From Nitrospirota bacterium (GTDB lineage Bacteria; Nitrospirota; Nitrospiria; Nitrospirales; Nitrospiraceae): a stretch of DNA of 64,000 nt. A model generated the notes under the pieces. It saw only the letters and a program-made list of their open reading frames with translations. It had not been told where the DNA came from and did no database searches. The first letter of the stretch is position 1. Each line of letters begins with the position of its first letter. The position numbers and the translations under genes are program-made. Where the stretch lies: NCBI GenBank assembly GCA_030684575.1, contig JAUXVD010000014.1, positions 62,001 through 126,000 of the forward strand, read 5' to 3'. Below are positions 60,593 to 64,000 of this stretch, one piece after another.

Positions 60593-63500
60593 ATGTCTGA
60601 GCCTCTAGGATCCCGACAACCTGTTCGCCCGATTCAGCGGCCATTCCCTGGCGAGTCGGTACTGGGGATCAGTCCGCCACTCGATCGGACCGTCGCTCCC
60701 CTCTGGAACCGGCGTGCGAACCTCTATACGGGGAGAAGCCTCAGCGACACGATTCTGACCGTGGAACAAACCGGCCGGGTCGGACATCTGGCGGCAACCG
60801 GGGCGATGCTCTCGAGCGGGACGGTTCAGGGCTTGGACGTCGTGCTGGAGCGGAGTGAAGGTGGAGAGATTGTGGTTCTCTTGCCAGGCTATGGGGTGAC
60901 CTCTACCGGTGAGGACGTGGTTGTGGCCAGGCCGCAACGGATTCGCGTTGCGGATATTCCCGTGATCGTCCCAGGCTTGACCAGCGGCGATGCGCCGGTT
61001 GGCGAGAGGCTTGGCAGTCTCTTGGCGTCCGGAGAGCCGGTTGTGGGCATATTGGTGCTCCAGCCCATTGTCGTTGAGCAAGTGGCCGATGCGGATCCGA
61101 CAGATCCTTGCGAGCAGGACCCTCAAAGTTTTGCGTTCGAAGATTGGCAAGTCGTGGATGGCTGCCGCTTGTGTTGTGTCCTGTGGCAAGACTCATGGTT
61201 GTCACGTCCGGCGGTTGATGCCCAATGGCGAAATCGGCTGGCCTATGCCCTCTTCGACTGGGAACAACGTAATTCTTCTGTAGATTCCCCCTGGAGCCTG
61301 GTGGGTTTGCCTGTGGCGATGATTGGCGGGCAAGGCGGGGCGGTGTCGTTTTTGGACAGTGCCGCAGTGGTGCGGATGGGAGGCAAGCGCCCGTGGCATC
61401 AGGGCTTACTGGCACAGTCTGGCACCCCGTTTGTCTGGCAGGCTCGGTTACAGCAGTTTGCCGAACAGGTCGCCGAGATGCAGGCGGAATCGATGTCGAT
61501 TGACGCAATCGCGCAGGCTTGCCGATTTCTTCCGCCAGCCGGACTCTTACCGAAAGATGCATTGACTGCGGGAAATGCGGGAGCGATCGGCCGGTCGTGG
61601 ACGAATCGGTTCTTCCCCGAAGGTTTCATGGTGGACCTTGCCCCGATTCCGATTGAGCAGTTAGACGTCATGATGACGGCCTGTGCGTCGCTGGCACCGT
61701 TGGATATGACTCGCCCGGAACGGGTGCGCGTATTGGTCCCAGTTCCCCAGTCATCGTTCGAGCCGGACCTATTGCTGATGGCGCAAGTCGATCCGGAGTT
61801 TCAGTCGACCATCGCCCAGTTTGTCGAGGTACGCGGGAAATGGCTGCGTCGGCGTGCCGATCTGCGGGAGATGGCCAGCGCGCTCAATCGGTCGATCGTG
61901 GGAACGCCCCTCGTGTATGTGGATCCGGATCCGGAGGCCCTAGAGGAAGAAGTGGTGGCTGTGGATTCGTTGCTTGGAACCGAGGGGCCCTTGGCAGCGC
62001 CGGAAGACGCCTATGGAACGACTGTGACGCGCACGGCAACCGGACTGCCGACCTATCTCGTCACGGCGTTTGAAACATTACGAACCGCGCTGGATACGTC
62101 TACGCCATTAAGCGATGCGGAAGTAGCCGAATTGCCAAAGCGTGGGTTGTCGCCGTTCGTCGAATTTCTTGAAGAGAAAATTCGTCGTGCCAACGATACG
62201 GTCGATTTCGGGTTCTTGCAGGTCCAGACCAATATCTATCGCATGCGGCAAATCATGTTGGGGAGCGATGCGGCCAGCCGCCTCGTGACGTCACCGGCTC
62301 TCGCGTCGATTGCCCAAGGTGAGAGCGCGTTGGCGACACGTGAGGACTTGGCGAACTTTCTCAAGCAAAGCGGCGGTACGGTTCCGACAGCCGGAACGGG
62401 GCCTTCGCGCGCGATCGATACGAAAACGGCCGGTGCGCTCCGTGCCACGCCGGCCGGGATTCGGACAGCGATGAGCCTGAAGGCGGCAAGCGTCGTCCGA
62501 AGCGGATCCGGCTTATCTGCAGCCCTGTCCGGAGGGACTGTCCGTTCGGGCCTGTCGGCAGGGGCAGGGATCACATTGGATCGTGGTCTTCAATTCCCCG
62601 GCTTGATTGGTGGGGTGGGGGCGATAGAGTTGGCGCAGACGCCGTCGGTGGCCGAGGTGGTGAAGGCGGAGTCCAGCGGCACCTTTGTGAAATCGGCGCT
62701 GACCGAGAAAGTAGCCAATATCCAAGATGTAGTGAATCAGGCTCCGATTGTCGGGAAGCCGCTCGACTTCCGAACGGTATCCGTGGCTGAACGGTTGAAG
62801 GAACCGCCGGCTCCTGAAGCTAAGAACTTCAGCGTGGCGTCGAAGTTCGATCTGGTGTCCAGTTTGGCTCACATCGATTTGAACCTTGAAGATGTCCGGG
62901 TCCCCGGGTTCTTGGAAACGAGAAATGGGCAACGTGTGCCGGTCGAGAAGACGGTCAAAGAGATTCGCGACGGCAACCTCGCCGCGCAGATTCTGCAAGG
63001 GGCGCACGATCCCGATCCGACGGACGGGGATGAAGGCGCCTTTTTCTCCGCGGGCGTTCGCGCCGTCGATTATACCGTGGCCACGTTGCGGATCGTCGAA
63101 GGCCGGATCGCCGGCTACCGTCAGGCGATTGGCCAATGCCAAGCCGCGCTGACGGCGTTGCAAGGTCTGGCGTTCCGACTCGATCAACGGCTGCATGTGG
63201 TGGGCCAGGAGCTGGCCGAGGCGCGGCATGATGTCGGTGTGGCGCGCGCCCTATTGGCTGAAGAATCGGCGCGTGTGAACGGGATCAATGACCGGCGAGA
63301 CCGAATCCTTCGCGAGGAGGTCTCGTGGTATGCCTTCGTCCGTCCTCGTCAAGCGACAATGTTCACGGATGTGCCGATGCGGTCGCTCGATCCCGGGTTG
63401 GCGGAGTCTCCCGTGCCGAATTGTTTGGCTGGGCATGAAGACGTGCCGCAAGAGTTGCGCACGATGGTGGCTTTGTTTCGCCATGCGCCGGTCAAGTGGT

Positions 63501-64000
63501 TCCCACGGTTCCCTGGATTATTGGAGAAGCTGGATCGCGTGGATGTGCTCCAGCGGACGATTGTGGAGGCGAAGGCCAGTTTGCAGGGGCGTGGCGCAGT
63601 CGATCTCGCTGAGCGCTCACCCACTGCGGTGTCCTCGGGTATCGCCGATCGGCTGGGGCTCATGGTCAACGGGGTCTACGCGGCTCAACGATCGGTGGTG
63701 ATGGAGCGGCGTCTCGATCTTTCAGGATTCGATGCGAGTCAGCTCGCGAATACCAGTTGGACTCAAATGCTCAGCCATGCACATGAACTGCTGTCGTTGG
63801 GGGATGTGCTCGAAGGGCGTCATGGAAAGGCCGAGCTGACAACCCAGGCCTCACGAGAACTGGCCGACATGTCGAATGTGGCGGCCTGCCTCTATGCTCA
63901 ATTTGGTGAAGTGCGTCCCGTCTTGCGGTTGGAATGGGCGGAACGGCTCAGTCAGTTCGATGGCCCCGCGAACTTGCGCAATCTGTCGACATTGCCCCGA
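60593..64000 (+). CDS. Very large CIS-locus protein, open at the window edge
   Basis: The frame beginning at the ATG at 60593 runs through 1136 codons to base 64000 without a stop, so the gene continues beyond. It begins SEPLGSRQPVRPIQRPF and carries the shared module near the start (TGRVGHLAATGAMLSSGTVQGLDVVLERSEGGEIVVLLPGYGVTSTGEDVVVARPQRIRV). A Ser/Gly-rich low-complexity part lies near 640-695, and a predicted coiled coil (VEGRIAGYRQAIGQCQAALTALQ...VNGINDRRDRILREE) at about 830-920. Function unknown; size and position suit a fibre, tape-measure-like or tip-associated component. Confidence 0.75.
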   Translation, partial: MSEPLGSRQPVRPIQRPFPGESVLGISPPLDRTVAPLWNRRANLYTGRSLSDTILTVEQTGRVGHLAATGAMLSSGTVQGLDVVLERSEGGEIVVLLPGYGVTSTGEDVVVARPQRIRVADIPVIVPGLTSGDAPVGERLGSLLASGEPVVGILVLQPIVVEQVADADPTDPCEQDPQSFAFEDWQVVDGCRLCCVLWQDSWLSRPAVDAQWRNRLAYALFDWEQRNSSVDSPWSLVGLPVAMIGGQGGAVSFLDSAAVVRMGGKRPWHQGLLAQSGTPFVWQARLQQFAEQVAEMQAESMSIDAIAQACRFLPPAGLLPKDALTAGNAGAIGRSWTNRFFPEGFMVDLAPIPIEQLDVMMTACASLAPLDMTRPERVRVLVPVPQSSFEPDLLLMAQVDPEFQSTIAQFVEVRGKWLRRRADLREMASALNRSIVGTPLVYVDPDPEALEEEVVAVDSLLGTEGPLAAPEDAYGTTVTRTATGLPTYLVTAFETLRTALDTSTPLSDAEVAELPKRGLSPFVEFLEEKIRRANDTVDFGFLQVQTNIYRMRQIMLGSDAASRLVTSPALASIAQGESALATREDLANFLKQSGGTVPTAGTGPSRAIDTKTAGALRATPAGIRTAMSLKAASVVRSGSGLSAALSGGTVRSGLSAGAGITLDRGLQFPGLIGGVGAIELAQTPSVAEVVKAESSGTFVKSALTEKVANIQDVVNQAPIVGKPLDFRTVSVAERLKEPPAPEAKNFSVASKFDLVSSLAHIDLNLEDVRVPGFLETRNGQRVPVEKTVKEIRDGNLAAQILQGAHDPDPTDGDEGAFFSAGVRAVDYTVATLRIVEGRIAGYRQAIGQCQAALTALQGLAFRLDQRLHVVGQELAEARHDVGVARALLAEESARVNGINDRRDRILREEVSWYAFVRPRQATMFTDVPMRSLDPGLAESPVPNCLAGHEDVPQELRTMVALFRHAPVKWFPRFPGLLEKLDRVDVLQRTIVEAKASLQGRGAVDLAERSPTAVSSGIADRLGLMVNGVYAAQRSVVMERRLDLSGFDASQLANTSWTQMLSHAHELLSLGDVLEGRHGKAELTTQASRELADMSNVAACLYAQFGEVRPVLRLEWAERLSQFDGPANLRNLSTLPR

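Noticed and set aside
62236-63484. Several minus-strand frames opposite the large open frame
   Set aside because: Shadows of the continuous plus-strand frame that runs from 60593 to the edge.
41669-64000. The CIS region as a prophage
   Set aside because: No capsid, terminase, portal, integrase, lysin or attachment sites seen; two sheath and tube genes, DUF4255 terminator and Pvc7-like adaptor fit an injection system.

Overview
The window reads as chromosomal DNA of a Nitrospira-like bacterium (phylum Nitrospirota). This rests on family recognition rather than a marker gene: a five-subunit 2-oxoacid:ferredoxin oxidoreductase of the reductive TCA type, the order rpmF-plsX-fabH-fabD-fabG-acpP-fabF-rnc, a PilC/PilS/PilR set, and even, fairly GC-rich codon use. 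No rRNA or tRNA gene, insertion sequence or CRISPR array was seen.

Region 1 (1-18 kb, + strand) is housekeeping. It runs pilC, pilS-pilR, ispE, prs, rplY, pth, rpsF-ssb-rpsR, a DUF177 gene with rpmF, the fatty-acid synthesis operon plsX-fabH-fabD-fabG-acpP-fabF with rnc, and a tandem pair of exported cyclophilins. Region 2 (18-31 kb) is mixed. A minus-strand trio encodes a PilZ protein, a Cys/His-rich protein and an exported beta-propeller. A plus-strand folD-metF-panB run covers one-carbon and pantothenate metabolism and is followed by a fatty acid hydroxylase. On the minus strand lie DUF309-apaH, two overlapping phosphorelay kinases, and queF with a free-standing MTHFR-C-like zinc protein.

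Region 3 (31.5-35.8 kb) is a five-gene ferredoxin-dependent 2-oxoacid oxidoreductase operon (order beta, gamma, delta, epsilon, alpha), with a candidate promoter in front and a textbook terminator behind. Region 4 (35.9-39.6 kb) holds small conserved genes, an Rsm22-type methyltransferase, a dual-specificity phosphatase and mutM.

Region 5 (about 40.2 kb to the right edge) is the highlight: a contractile injection system (CIS/eCIS, Pvc/Afp-like) locus of at least 18 genes that runs off the window. In order it encodes a small winged-helix-like protein, a tail terminator (DUF4255/Pvc16), a regulatory-domain-like protein, sheath, tube, a second divergent sheath, a second tube, a Pvc7-like adaptor with a Gly-rich tail, a 52-aa protein, a spike split into hub and needle genes, a protein with a C-terminal membrane segment, a gp25-like wedge, a baseplate-J-like wedge and a Pvc12-like tail protein. 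Two small genes follow that look like halves of PKD/Ig-like domains, then three proteins sharing an N-terminal module, the last at least 1136 residues long and open at the edge. No PAAR tip, tape measure, tail fibre or AAA+ ATPase is seen before the edge.

The CIS operon is preceded by a sigma-54 activator gene and by a nearly perfect -24/-12 promoter whose predicted start lies about 27 bases before the first CIS start codon. This suggests an on-demand, sigma-54-controlled machine. The most unusual feature is the chain of split PKD-like domains: each protein ends in a first half and the next begins with a second half.
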